Of a stretch of 64,000 bases of DNA, positions 55,702 through 64,000 are shown piece after piece. Origin of the DNA: CATQHD01 sp965243165 (GTDB lineage: Bacteria; Actinomycetota; Acidimicrobiia; Spongiisociales; Spongiisociaceae); assembly GCA_965243165.1 (NCBI GenBank), contig OZ251535.1:682001-746000 (forward strand), written 5' to 3'. The translations under genes were made by a program, and so were the position numbers. The notes beneath the pieces were generated by a model, which worked only from the letters and a program-made list of their open reading frames with translations, had not been told where the DNA came from and searched no databases. The first letter of the stretch is position 1, and each line of letters starts with the position of its first letter.

Positions 55702-56222
55702 TCGAGAGGTTGAGCGCTCACCATTATGGAAGCGAAGATGCAGGGTTCGCCGCTGCGGTTGTGCCAGGTGTGGGAGGTGCCGCGCTGGATGAGTACGTCT
55801 CCTGGGCGCAGCAGTATTTCCCCGGCGTCGGTCTTGGAGTAGATCTCACCCGCCAGGATGATGTTGTAGTCGACGGTGTCGTTGCGGTGCATGCCGGGGT
55901 CGGTTTCATCCCCGACGGCGATATCGGATGCCGAGACAGCCTCGAAGTCATGCGCGATCTGGTCGGGCCGGTGCTGCTCGTCCGGCATGAACTCCACGAT
56001 GCGGAACCGGCTGCCTCCGACCGGAGGATGGTGCTCCACCGGGCGGCCGCCGGCGTCGTAGGTTCCCTCGTTGGAGGCGAGCGGGCCGTCCGTTACCCAC
56101 AGCTCGTGGAAGACCAACCCCCTTCCCGGTTGCTCGAGCACCGCGCCGGCCGGTCCGTCGAACATGAAATACGATTTGCCGTCCTCGTCGGCGGCTGTGA
56201 TTACTCGGCGGGGTGTGTACAT
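55698..56222 (-). CDS. Cupin-domain protein
   Basis: A 174-residue single-domain cupin. Motif 1 is in DPGMHRNDTVDYNIILAGEIYSKTD and motif 2 in GDVLIQRGTSHTWHNRSGEPC, giving the His/Glu metal ligands. An N-terminal segment (GLVFHELWVTDGPLAS, then GGSRFRIVEFMPDE) is shared with the partial cupin gene at 63630. Such proteins are found beside dehydrogenases for aromatic or sugar compounds; the reaction is unknown. AGAGGAG precedes the ATG. It is divergent from the SDR at 56355. Confidence 0.85.
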   Translation of the reverse strand: MYTPRRVITAADEDGKSYFMFDGPAGAVLEQPGRGLVFHELWVTDGPLASNEGTYDAGGRPVEHHPPVGGSRFRIVEFMPDEQHRPDQIAHDFEAVSASDIAVGDETDPGMHRNDTVDYNIILAGEIYSKTDAGEILLRPGDVLIQRGTSHTWHNRSGEPCIFASIMVSAQPLD

Positions 56223-56354
56223 CGGCGCTCCTCTCTGCGCGGCCGGATGCGGCAGGCCGCGGCCTCGGCGGAAGCGTACCGGATCGGAAATCGGCGCGGT
56301 CGAGGTGTTAGGCTAGACTAGCTGTGACGGGAACGCGATTGCGAGGAGGGCGGA

Positions 56355-57209
56355 ATGGGCAAGTTCGACGGTAGAGTGGTGCTGATCACGGGGGGAGGCA
56401 GGGGTCAGGGGCGTTCCCACGCCTTGTCCTTCGCCAAGGAGGGGGCTGACATCGTAGCCATGGACATCGCGCGGCAGCTGCCCACCGTGCCCTACGAAAT
56501 GAGCGACGACGTCGATCTGAAGGAAACCAAGCGGGTGGTCGAAGAGTTGGGCCGTGATTGTTTGACGGTGGTCGCCGATGCCAGAGATACCGAGGCCATG
56601 AACGAGGTGGTGTCGTCAGGCATCGAGCAGTTCGGCAAGATCGATGTGCTGATCGCCAACCACGGAGTAGTTTCCATGAGCCATATCGCGGATATGACAG
56701 ACGATCAGTGGGAAGAGGTTCTGAGCGTCTGCCTGACCGGTGTTTTCAAGGCGGCCAGGGCGGTGTTGCCGCACATGATCGAACAGAACTACGGGCGGAT
56801 CGTGGCTACCTCTTCGGTGGCCGCCAAGGCCGGCCTTGGCAATATCGCCCATTATGTGGCGGCCAAGCTGGGGGTCATCGGTCTGATCAAATCGATCGCA
56901 GCCGAGGTGGCGAACAACGGTGTCACTGCCAATGTGATATGCCCCACGGCCTGCAACACCGACATGCTGCACAACGACGCCAACTACATTCTCTTCCAAG
57001 GATGGGACGGGGCGGGTGAGGTGCCCGAGGGGCCGCTGGAGTTCACGGATGAAGTCCGCGATGGGTTGGCATCTATCAACATGATAGATATTCCGTTCAT
57101 CCAGCCTTACGATATCTCCCGGGCGATGATGTTCTTGGCCGACGAGGAGTCGCGCTATATAACCGGCGCGGTCCTGAATGTTTCCGCGGGGGCTTTCCAC
57201 GGAGCGTAA
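56355..57209 (+). CDS. Mycofactocin-coupled-type SDR oxidoreductase
   Basis: A 284-residue SDR. TGGGRGQGRSHA (cofactor loop), VAMDIARQLPTVPYEM, ANHGVVS, Ser in ATSSVAAK, and YVAAKLG as active site. The long insert after beta-2 (DI.....TVPYEMS..DL.ET...VE.LGR) and the late CPTACNTDMLHN are hallmarks of the mycofactocin-dependent SDR group, which holds its NAD tightly and passes electrons to mycofactocin. A MftF-like gene lies nearby. It stands 67 bp upstream of the ABC importer, so its substrate may be the imported compound. TAGACT at 56314 is a possible -10. Confidence 0.85.
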   Translation: MGKFDGRVVLITGGGRGQGRSHALSFAKEGADIVAMDIARQLPTVPYEMSDDVDLKETKRVVEELGRDCLTVVADARDTEAMNEVVSSGIEQFGKIDVLIANHGVVSMSHIADMTDDQWEEVLSVCLTGVFKAARAVLPHMIEQNYGRIVATSSVAAKAGLGNIAHYVAAKLGVIGLIKSIAAEVANNGVTANVICPTACNTDMLHNDANYILFQGWDGAGEVPEGPLEFTDEVRDGLASINMIDIPFIQPYDISRAMMFLADEESRYITGAVLNVSAGAFHGA

Positions 57210-57276
57210 GTGTTGAAGTCGAACTCCTGGACAAGGGCTTTCGATGGAGGCAAGGCAAACACAAGGAGGAACTAAA

Positions 57277-58377
57277 ATGAAAAAGATAAGCCAACCGGGG
57301 CGGATTCGTGCGCTGGCGGTGCTCTTGGTATTCGGCCTGGCGGCGGTAGCTTGTGCAGGCGAGGAAGAAGCATCGAACCAGATTATCGTGTTTCACAACA
57401 CGTCGTCAGACACCTATCAGGCAGCCTGGCAGCGGGGCATGAAAGCGGTAGCCGATGAGAACAGCTATGAGGTCACGTTCATAGAGAACAACTATGACCA
57501 GACCGAGCAGAACAACCAGGTTCAGCAGCAATTGGGCGGGGGCACCACACCCGCCGTCTGGGTTTGGATGCCGCCGGATGTGAATGCTGGCAAGGCCGCT
57601 CTGCGTTCACTGGCCGAGACCGGTGTTCCGGTGGTTCAGGCCAACCAATACCCGCCTGCAGATACTGAGGACTTCTTCACCCTCTACGCCGGGGTCAACG
57701 ATGTCATCAATGGACGCGCTACCGGCGAGCTCATCCTAGAGGCCCGCCAGCAGCTGATTGACCAAGGCAAACTGTCTGCCGATGAGCCGGCCAAGCTCTC
57801 GATCATCAGGTTCTGGCCGGAGTTCGGGGCCACGATTGCCCGGTTGGAAGGTGTGATGTCGGTGCTCCAAAGTGCGATAGTCAACGGGCAGATCGAGCTG
57901 GTTACCGGCAACCACACCGCCTTCAACGCCGAGACGGGGCACGCCCAGACTTCGGCCATCATTCCCGCTCTCCAGAACGAAGGAGTCGATATCCTCTACG
58001 CCCAGAACGACGCCTCGGCGGCGGGCGCCATCCAGGCCCTCATAGAAGGCGGTTTCACTCCGGGTGACGATGTGCTGGTCATCGGCGGCAATTGCCGGGA
58101 CGACGTTTCCGACTTGGTTGAGGGGCGCCAGTTCGGCACGGGTCTGCAGGGGGCCGAGCTCGAAGGTCAGTTCACGATGCAGATGATCGTCAACTACCTG
58201 GCCAACCCGACCGTCCGCGCCGGAGTGTATGAGGCGCCCGCTCTCCCCGACGCCCGCCCCGAGTGGCCGGACACGGTCTCCAAGTACAACTTCATTCCCA
58301 ACCCGCCGGTCCGGGGGGATGAGGTCAACGGCTATAGGCTGTGGGGCGAGTCCATGGTGAGCTGGTGCAGCTACTAG
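57277..58377 (+). CDS. Sugar-type ABC transporter substrate-binding lipoprotein
   Basis: A 366-residue lipoprotein with lipobox AAVAC (Cys26). The mature protein is a Peripla_BP_4 receptor: QAAWQRGMKAVADEN, the NNYDQTEQNNQVQQQL stretch, then GVDILYAQNDASAAGAIQALIEGG and GDDVLVIGGNC. It would bind a sugar, polyol or related small molecule. AAGGAGG precedes the ATG. A 12-bp perfect hairpin separates it from the ATPase gene. Confidence 0.9.
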   Translation: MKKISQPGRIRALAVLLVFGLAAVACAGEEEASNQIIVFHNTSSDTYQAAWQRGMKAVADENSYEVTFIENNYDQTEQNNQVQQQLGGGTTPAVWVWMPPDVNAGKAALRSLAETGVPVVQANQYPPADTEDFFTLYAGVNDVINGRATGELILEARQQLIDQGKLSADEPAKLSIIRFWPEFGATIARLEGVMSVLQSAIVNGQIELVTGNHTAFNAETGHAQTSAIIPALQNEGVDILYAQNDASAAGAIQALIEGGFTPGDDVLVIGGNCRDDVSDLVEGRQFGTGLQGAELEGQFTMQMIVNYLANPTVRAGVYEAPALPDARPEWPDTVSKYNFIPNPPVRGDEVNGYRLWGESMVSWCSY

Positions 58378-58410
58378 GAGCCGGTTTACCCCAGAAGGGC
58401 TGACGACAGA

Positions 58411-58454
58411 AATGCCGGTCGGTGGTGGGTCGAGGCCGCCCGCCGACCGGCATT
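58411..58454 (+). terminator. Intercistronic hairpin after the sugar-type binding-protein gene
   Basis: AATGCCGGTCGG (58411-58422) and CCGACCGGCATT (58443-58454) form a perfect 12-bp stem. It resembles the one after the peptide-type receptor (5305-5343) and could stabilise the receptor message or limit readthrough. Confidence 0.6.
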
Positions 58455-58499
58455 CTGTTCATACTGGGGCAGGATCGGGATGATCGACCGGAGATATAG

Positions 58500-59987
58500 G
58501 TGAGCGCCAACGGGGATATTCGCCTTTGGGCCGAGGGGCTGTCCAAGTCGTTCGGTGAGGTGGTGGCTTTGGAAAACGCCGATTTCAACCTGCGCTCCGG
58601 GGAGATCATGGCATTGGTGGGCGAGAACGGCGCCGGTAAGAGCACCTTCGTCAAGATACTCTGCGGCATATACCGCAGGGATTCCGGGGTGGTCTCGGTC
58701 GAAGGCAGAACGGTGGATCTAGGAACCACCAGGCGGGCTGAAAAGGCGGGCATCGCGGTCGTCCAGCAGGAATTGAGTGTAGTTCCCACGCTCAGCGTCG
58801 CCGAAAACACTCTTTTGGGTCAGCCGTCGGCGCGTTATCTGATGAGCAAGCGGCAGATGGCCAAACAGGCTCAATCCTATCTGGATACGGTTGAGCTCGA
58901 CGTCGATCCTAACCGGTTGGCCGGTGAGCTGCCATTGGCCGAACAGCAGATGCTGGAGATAGCGAGGGTTGTCTCCCGGGATGCGGGCGTCATTTTGTTG
59001 GACGAGCCGACCGCCGCCCTGTCCGACGACGACATAGTTCGAGTCAAGAAAGTAGTGCTCAATCTTGCCGCGGACGGGCGGTCGGTGGTGTATATAACCC
59101 ACCGGTTAGGTGAAGTGTTCGACTTGGCTGACCGGGTTACGGTTTTCCGGGACGGCCGTAGTCAAGACCCGGCCAACGTGGCGGATATAGACAACGAGGA
59201 GCTGATCACCAGGATGCTGGGCCGCCCGCTGGTGCAGATGTTTCCGCCCCGTTCTGCTGGCATCGGAGATCCGATTCTGGAAATCCTTGATCTACAGACG
59301 GAGGGCGTCAACGAACCCATCTGCCTGTCAGTTCGCAAAGGGGAGATACTCGGTTTGGCTGGTCAGTTGGGGAGCGGCATCAGCGCCATACTCCGCGGTG
59401 CCTCCGGCACGCAGCCGGTCCATTCGGGCGTCATCACGGTCGACGGAGAAGAACGGGAGATGCGGTCGCCCGCCGAGGCGCTGGCCAACGGTGTTGCCTA
59501 TTGCTCCGGTGACCGCAAGCACGACGGTTTTTTCAGCAGCAGGCGGGTAACGGAGAACTTCACCGCGCCCGGCATAAAACAGGTAACCCCGATGGGATTC
59601 CTCAACCGCCGCTCCGAGCGCCAACTCTCTTCTACCCTGGCTTCCCTGGTCAGTTTCGACCGAGGTCGGCTGCGCCACCGGGTGGAAACCCTGAGCGGCG
59701 GAAACCAGCAGAAGGTCACCGTCGGCAAGTGGCTGGGGGCCCGGCCGCAGGTGCTGCTCATCGATGAGCCGACCAGGGGGGTGGATGTCGGAGCCCGGGC
59801 GGAGATCTACCGCAGCGTGCGGGAGCTGGCCGACGGGGGGTTGGCGGTGATCTTCGCCTCTTCGGAGATGCATGAGATACAGGGTCTGTCCGATTCGATC
59901 ATCACCTTCTTCCGCGGGCGGGCGGTGGCTTTCTACCGAGCCGACGAAGTCGACCACGCCGCTTTGATACGGGACATAACCAGATGA
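58500..59987 (+). CDS. Sugar-type ABC transporter ATP-binding protein (double ATPase)
   Basis: A 495-residue RbsA/MglA-like protein with two ABC domains. Domain 1 has GENGAGKSTFVKIL, Walker B VILLDEPTAALSDDD and the VVYITHRLGEVFDLAD switch. Domain 2 has a degenerate Walker A (GQLGSGISAI), GDRKHDGFFSSRRVTENF, signature LSGGNQQKVTVGKWL and LLIDEPTRGVDVGAR. It starts at GTG 58500 and powers the two permeases that follow. Confidence 0.93.
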   Translation: MSANGDIRLWAEGLSKSFGEVVALENADFNLRSGEIMALVGENGAGKSTFVKILCGIYRRDSGVVSVEGRTVDLGTTRRAEKAGIAVVQQELSVVPTLSVAENTLLGQPSARYLMSKRQMAKQAQSYLDTVELDVDPNRLAGELPLAEQQMLEIARVVSRDAGVILLDEPTAALSDDDIVRVKKVVLNLAADGRSVVYITHRLGEVFDLADRVTVFRDGRSQDPANVADIDNEELITRMLGRPLVQMFPPRSAGIGDPILEILDLQTEGVNEPICLSVRKGEILGLAGQLGSGISAILRGASGTQPVHSGVITVDGEEREMRSPAEALANGVAYCSGDRKHDGFFSSRRVTENFTAPGIKQVTPMGFLNRRSERQLSSTLASLVSFDRGRLRHRVETLSGGNQQKVTVGKWLGARPQVLLIDEPTRGVDVGARAEIYRSVRELADGGLAVIFASSEMHEIQGLSDSIITFFRGRAVAFYRADEVDHAALIRDITR

Positions 59988-60018
59988 AGAAGGCGGCGGC
60001 CCCTGCGTTGGAGGCTCG

Positions 60019-61044
60019 ATGAGCGATCACAGCACCGCGGTCGATGAAGTCGTCCGCCCGGTGCGGGGCGGACGATGGTCCGGCGTCCTGCCGCAATCCT
60101 GGTCGGACTACCGGAGCCGTTATCTGATCCCCACCATTTCGTTTCTGGCGGTGGTGGCGGTGCTGGTAGTAGGGGGCCTCACCACTCCCGGCTTCATTTC
60201 CCAGACCAACCTGTTGAACACGGTCAGGGTGGCCGCTCTGACCGGAATCATGGCGCTGGGCATGACCTTCATCACCATGTCGGGGAGCTTCTTTTCCTTG
60301 TCGTCCGCCCAGACCGGGGCGTTGAGCGCCATTTCATTTGCGGCGATGCTCGGCTGGGGTTGGGGTTGGCCGTTGTCGCTGCTGGCCACCTTGCTGATCG
60401 CGGCCTCGGTGGGGGCCGTCCAAGGCGGATTGGTCGCCATCGGGGCCAACCCGGTGGTGATCACCATCGCCGCCGCGGCTGCCATCATCGGTGTGCCCGC
60501 CATCATCACCGGCTCTCGGGCGGTGATCATCCGCACCGACGAGGCGGAGTGGATCGGCAGGAGTGTTTTCTTCGGGATTCCCATCCAGAGTTGGACCTTT
60601 CTGGCGCTGGTCGTCCTGTCTCAGTTCATCCTGGTCAGAACCCGGTTCGGCCGGGCGGTTACCCTGGCCGGGGCCAACCGGGCCGCAGCCCGAGCGGCCG
60701 GACTTCCTATTCCCATGATCGAGGTGCTGACCTTTACCCTTGCTTCACTCTCGGCCGGCATCGCCGGCGTGTTCGTGGCCGCTCAGTTCAACCGGGGATT
60801 GGTGACGACTTTCGAAGAGACCACCCTGCAGGTGATCGCGGCGGTGCTGATCGGCGGAACGGCCATCCAAGGCGGAGACGGGTCGATGATCAGAACCGCA
60901 TTCGGCGCCGTATTCATCGTGGCTATCGACAGCTTGTTGGTGTTGAGGGGGTACGGCACCGGCGTTCGTTCCCTGGTAGGCGGGTTGGCGGTGGTGGCGG
61001 GGGTCAGTTTGTTCTGGCTGGCTCGAGGAGGGCGGCAACGATGA
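60019..61044 (+). CDS. Sugar-type ABC transporter permease 1
   Basis: A 341-residue RbsC-like permease (BPD_transp_2) with about nine hydrophobic segments. Typical stretches are ALGMTFITMSGSFFSLS, GANPVVITIAAAAAI and AVTLAGANRAAARAAGLP (ATPase contact). IQGGDGSMIRTAFGAVF is the family end motif. The stop overlaps the next gene by 4 bp (ATGA). Confidence 0.92.
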   Translation: MSDHSTAVDEVVRPVRGGRWSGVLPQSWSDYRSRYLIPTISFLAVVAVLVVGGLTTPGFISQTNLLNTVRVAALTGIMALGMTFITMSGSFFSLSSAQTGALSAISFAAMLGWGWGWPLSLLATLLIAASVGAVQGGLVAIGANPVVITIAAAAAIIGVPAIITGSRAVIIRTDEAEWIGRSVFFGIPIQSWTFLALVVLSQFILVRTRFGRAVTLAGANRAAARAAGLPIPMIEVLTFTLASLSAGIAGVFVAAQFNRGLVTTFEETTLQVIAAVLIGGTAIQGGDGSMIRTAFGAVFIVAIDSLLVLRGYGTGVRSLVGGLAVVAGVSLFWLARGGRQR

Positions 61045-62093
61045 TGGCTGATCTACGCACCCGCTTGCGCAGCAATACGGCGGTCGACCATGTTCTCAGC
61101 AAGCCGGAACTGGTCAGGGTGCTGGTGCTGGCCGTGCTCGCCTATCTGTTCTTCGCGGTGACAGAACGGGGATTTGCCACGCTGGGCAACCTGTTCACCA
61201 TCATGGAAGGTCTGGTGTTTCTCGGGTTGCCGGCGCTGGCTTTCGGGTTGACGATGATCGCAGGCGAGCTGGATCTGTCGGTGCCGGCCACCGGTACCGT
61301 GGCGGCGGTGCTGGCCGTCAAGTACGCCGACAGCATCTGGGAAGGGCTGCTGCTGGGCGCGGCGGCTGGATTGCTGATAGGAGTGTTGCAGGGTTTTCTG
61401 GTTTGGTCGGTGCGTCTGCACTCGGTGGTGATAACCCTCGGTACGTCCGCCGCCCTGATCGGGGCGGCGACCCTGATGTCGAATACATCGACCATCGCGA
61501 TCGCCAACCTCGATCTGTCATTCCAGATCCAGCAGCGGATACTGAGGATATTCTCCCCGGCGAGTTTGATCGCTATTGCATTGTTCCTGATGGCCGGTCT
61601 GTTCTTGCACCGCACGCGCTGGGGCATCGAGATCCGCTCCATCGGCGGCGGCCGCAATGAGGCCTTGGCAGCCGGGGTGCCCTTGTGGCGCCCCACCGTA
61701 CTGGTCTTCACCCTCAGCGGAGGCCTGTCGGCGGTGTTCGGGGTGCTGGTGTCGATCGGGGTCGGTTCTATCAACCCCCTGAGTTTCCGCAACCTGTTGC
61801 TCGAGGCGGTGGCCGCCGCTCTGATAGGCGGAGTATCCCTCTACGGCGGGAGAGGCACCGCCCTCGGCATCGCCATCGGTACCTTCACCCTGCGGTTCGT
61901 GCGCAGCGGTATGAATCTGGGCGGAAGGCCCTTCTTTGCCATCAACATGGCCATCGGCCTGTTGCTTTTGTTCGTGGTGGTGTTGGACCTAACCTCCAAC
62001 AAAGGCGGGATGCGCCGGTTGCTCGCGGGTTGGGGGGGCGAAAAGTTGTTCCGCCGCTCCGCCCACGCGGACGATCAGGGTTCGACCGGCTGA
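61041..62093 (+). CDS. Sugar-type ABC transporter permease 2
   Basis: A 350-residue RbsC-like permease starting at ATG 61041, coupled to the previous gene. LPALAFGLTMIAGELDLSVPATGTVAAVLAV is the conserved first half, IRSIGGGRNEALAAGVPLW the contact loop and IGGVSLYGGRGTALGIAIGTF the end motif. The frame is open far upstream only as shadow. It is probably the other half of the channel. Confidence 0.91.
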   Translation: MMADLRTRLRSNTAVDHVLSKPELVRVLVLAVLAYLFFAVTERGFATLGNLFTIMEGLVFLGLPALAFGLTMIAGELDLSVPATGTVAAVLAVKYADSIWEGLLLGAAAGLLIGVLQGFLVWSVRLHSVVITLGTSAALIGAATLMSNTSTIAIANLDLSFQIQQRILRIFSPASLIAIALFLMAGLFLHRTRWGIEIRSIGGGRNEALAAGVPLWRPTVLVFTLSGGLSAVFGVLVSIGVGSINPLSFRNLLLEAVAAALIGGVSLYGGRGTALGIAIGTFTLRFVRSGMNLGGRPFFAINMAIGLLLLFVVVLDLTSNKGGMRRLLAGWGGEKLFRRSAHADDQGSTG

Positions 62094-62102
62094 ACAGCCT
62101 GC

Positions 62103-62396
62103 TCAGTCCAACCGGCGGACGATTTCGCCCCATTCGTCGGGCGTGAAGGCCCTCATCGAGGCAGCCGTTACGTTGCCGGTGCGCCGCACCGCCATCAAAA
62201 ACGAGGCGATGGTCTCGTCGTCCGGCGCGTCGACCTTCATTATGAAGTCGAACGGTCCGACGGTGTAGTAGAACTCTTCCACCTCCACCCCGAGGCTGCG
62301 GGCGAACGCCACCACCCCCTTGGCCCGCTCGGGCGCCTCGGAAACCGTCATCATCCCTTCGCGCGTCACGTTCTCGGTTATGAAATAGGTAGCCAC
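62103..62396 (-). CDS. GYD-domain protein
   Basis: A 97-residue small protein beginning VATYFITENVTREGMM, with VEEFYYTVGPFDFIMKVDAPDDET in the middle: the GYD domain, a ferredoxin-like alpha/beta fold of unknown function. I prefer GTG 62396 (AGGAGG 10 nt upstream, family start ATYF) over GTG 62405. It is convergent with the importer operon, 9 bp away. Confidence 0.85.
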   Translation of the reverse strand: MATYFITENVTREGMMTVSEAPERAKGVVAFARSLGVEVEEFYYTVGPFDFIMKVDAPDDETIASFLMAVRRTGNVTAASMRAFTPDEWGEIVRRLD

Positions 62397-62502
62397 GGTC
62401 TCCACGCCTCCTAGATGGTCAGATCCAAGGTGTCCTTGGGTTGTTGGTCGGCGGGCCGGTATGTTGCCGGCGGGCCGCTGAGTTTAGCGCCCGGCGGCCG
62501 CC

Positions 62503-63555
62503 TCAGACGGCCGGGCCGCCGCCTTCGTCTTGCAGGCAGGCTGCGTCCACGCCCAAACGGGATGCCAGCTCCCACAGGTTGCGGCGGGTGTCTTCGGACA
62601 AGGGGACCCGTTCGTTTTGGGCCTTGCGCCGGGCTTCTATCTCGCCCGGCATGAGCACCGGGCGGGCGGGGTCGATGGGCGGCGAGGACTTCATGTAGGA
62701 AACCAGCTCCGAGACGGCCTCCGGCAGATGATCCGCACCCTCGACGGCCAATACGGTCAAGGTGTTGTTGCGTTGGGAACCGGCCTGCCAGTTCTCTTCC
62801 ACCAGCAGGGCGGACATTATCTGCACCAGCAAGGCCAAGGCATACCCTTTGTGGCCGTAACGGGCCCCGCCGAGCGGCAGCAGGGTGCCGGGCGGGTCGG
62901 TGTACAGAGCGGCCGGATCGGCGGCGGGCATGCCATCGGCGTCGATGATCACATCGGGCGGGGCCTGTTCGCCTCGATCCCTCATCAACCTGATCTTGCC
63001 CTCCGGCATGATGCTGGCGGCGAAGTCGGCCACGATGGGATCGCTGGATGTGGGGGCGGCCCAGCTGATGGGATTGGTGGACATGCGGCCTTCCTTCCCT
63101 CCGAAGGGCGCGATCCATTTGAACCTGGGATCTCCGGATGCGAACACGACCGCCAGGCAGCCCTCCCGGGCCAACTGCTCTGAAAACGCTCCCAGCCTGC
63201 CGGTGTGCTGGACGCGCCGCACCGATGCCAGCCCGATCCCTCCTTCCCGGGCCGACCCGCCCGCCGCCGCAGCTGCTGCTCCGGCCCCTACGATTCCGAA
63301 GGTCCGGCGCCCGTCTATCGCCGTAACCGATCCGTACCGCCGGGTTACGGACGGGGAGGCGGCCGGATTGAGCAGACCGTTCTCGATCTCCGCTGTGTAC
63401 TGCGGCAACCGAGCCATTCCATGCGAAGACACCCCCATCCGTTCACTGTCTACCAAGTGGGAGGCCACCTGGTAGGCGTTGGATTCCGAGGCGCCGCAAG
63501 CCGCCAGGATATCCGCGCCGAGCTTTATCGCCGAGGGGGTCGGAACTTCGATCAC
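62503..63555 (-). CDS. Ldh-family oxidoreductase (malate/L-lactate/ureidoglycolate type)
   Basis: A 350-residue NAD-dependent dehydrogenase of the Ldh_2 family. Typical are SERMGVSSHGMARLPQY (active-site His), GIGLASVRRVQHTGRLGAFSEQ, PFGGKEGRMSTNPISWA and DFAASIMPEGKIR. It oxidises 2-hydroxy acids such as lactate, malate, sulfolactate or ureidoglycolate; which one is not determinable. It starts at GTG 63555 and is divergent from a cupin gene with overlapping -10 elements. Confidence 0.9.
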   Translation of the reverse strand: MIEVPTPSAIKLGADILAACGASESNAYQVASHLVDSERMGVSSHGMARLPQYTAEIENGLLNPAASPSVTRRYGSVTAIDGRRTFGIVGAGAAAAAAGGSAREGGIGLASVRRVQHTGRLGAFSEQLAREGCLAVVFASGDPRFKWIAPFGGKEGRMSTNPISWAAPTSSDPIVADFAASIMPEGKIRLMRDRGEQAPPDVIIDADGMPAADPAALYTDPPGTLLPLGGARYGHKGYALALLVQIMSALLVEENWQAGSQRNNTLTVLAVEGADHLPEAVSELVSYMKSSPPIDPARPVLMPGEIEARRKAQNERVPLSEDTRRNLWELASRLGVDAACLQDEGGGPAV

Positions 63556-63568
63556 AGGCCCGCCAGGC

Positions 63569-63575
63569 TATCATA
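63569..63575. promoter_or_regulatory. Overlapping divergent -10 elements
   Basis: TATCATA reads TATCAT on the plus strand (toward the cupin gene) and TATGAT on the minus strand (toward the Ldh-family gene). The two promoters would exclude one another or share a regulator. Confidence 0.4.
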
Positions 63576-63629
63576 TGCAGATGTGAGAGCCGGTCAGCGG
63601 AGAACCGGTTGCCGACAGGAGGTTAGAGT

Positions 63630-64000
63630 ATGTCAGGCCGGATTATCGTTACCGGTGAGAACTCGAACGGGTCTTCGTTCATCGCGAGCGACGAGGTTGC
63701 CGAAAAAATCGAGCTGGATCTGATGCCCGGAGTCTGGTTCTCCCGTATTTGGTCAGTCGAAGGCGCTCCGCAGCTTCCGCATGACGGATCGACGCCGGAG
63801 CTGCATTCCTGGTTTCCCTCGGCAGAAGGGTTCAGGTTCTACATGTTCAGCTTGCCGCCCGAAGGCGCGGGCCACGGCCCCGGGCCGTCCGATTTGGATC
63901 AGGCGGTGGAGCAGGCCAACCGGCTGTTGCCCGGTCTGTTGGATGTGGAATCCGACCCGGATAATCCGGGCCGGCACCGGTCCGCCTCCGTCGATGTGGT
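63630..64000 (+). CDS. Cupin-family protein, 5' part (cut by window end)
   Basis: The first 123 codons of a protein resembling the cupin at 55698-56222. GRIIVTGENSNGSSFI corresponds to its N-terminus, GVWFSRIWSVEGAP to its LVFHELWVTDGP, and NPGRHRSASVDVV to the start of cupin motif 1 (DPGMHRNDTVDYN). AGGAGG precedes the ATG at 63630. The rest lies outside the window. Confidence 0.75.
   Translation, partial: MSGRIIVTGENSNGSSFIASDEVAEKIELDLMPGVWFSRIWSVEGAPQLPHDGSTPELHSWFPSAEGFRFYMFSLPPEGAGHGPGPSDLDQAVEQANRLLPGLLDVESDPDNPGRHRSASVDV

Overview
The window is a 64 kb piece of a high-GC (mostly about 65-70 %) actinobacterial chromosome. The gene set (dapF, miaB/miaA, rpsF-ssb-rpsR-rplI-dnaB, ribonuclease Y, a mycofactocin-type glycosyltransferase and SDR), the promoter style and the rRNA fit an Acidimicrobiia-like lineage, possibly a marine or sponge-associated one. 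That placement is inference; the 16S gene at about 44174-45703 would settle it.

Layout. 1-3.2 kb: accessory DNA with the end of an ATP-binding AlbA/RecG-like regulator, a DUF5131 protein behind a DNA-damage-type promoter, and a DUF4411 PIN toxin with an XRE/ImmA partner. 3.4-9.2 kb: a complete peptide-type ABC importer. 9.2-11.2 kb: an SDR and a lipoprotein glutaminyl cyclase. 11.2-14.8 kb: rpsF-ssb-rpsR-rplI, then dnaB. 14.9-18.9 kb: an uncharacterised gene split by an ISL3-family element, itself split by an IS1380-family element; both insertions keep exact target duplications. 18.9-29.1 kb: a duplicated module of exported Cys-rich phospholipase-A2-like/lectin proteins, each translationally coupled to a membrane-anchored partner, plus one extra partner. 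Both PLA2 genes have a poly-G tract that puts the signal peptide out of frame. 29.1-31 kb: a DRG-type GTPase and an MBL hydrolase. 31-42.3 kb: a five-gene minus-strand operon (MTA/SAH-type deaminase, cupin, two SDRs, aldolase-SDR fusion) divergent from mtnA and a BMP-family nucleoside-type ABC importer. 42.4-43.7 kb: a VapBC45-like pair overlapping a decayed CcdA-like antitoxin. 43.8-49.4 kb: a complete rRNA operon without spacer tRNAs. 49.5-55.7 kb: rny, miaB, miaA, dapF and a MftF-like glycosyltransferase. 55.7-64 kb: a mycofactocin-type SDR and a sugar-type ABC importer with a GYD protein and an Ldh-family dehydrogenase, flanked by two related cupin genes.

How the parts work together. Most of the window is nutrient uptake (three ABC importers with adjoining dehydrogenases) and core information processing. 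A promoter motif of the RecA-NDp/PafBC type stands before the DUF5131 gene, and variants with the same spacing stand before ssb and dnaB, suggesting a shared DNA-damage input. The most novel-looking locus is the PLA2-like/partner array at 18.9-29.1 kb, whose organisation resembles effector/immunity arrays. That function is a hypothesis drawn from architecture and not demonstrated.
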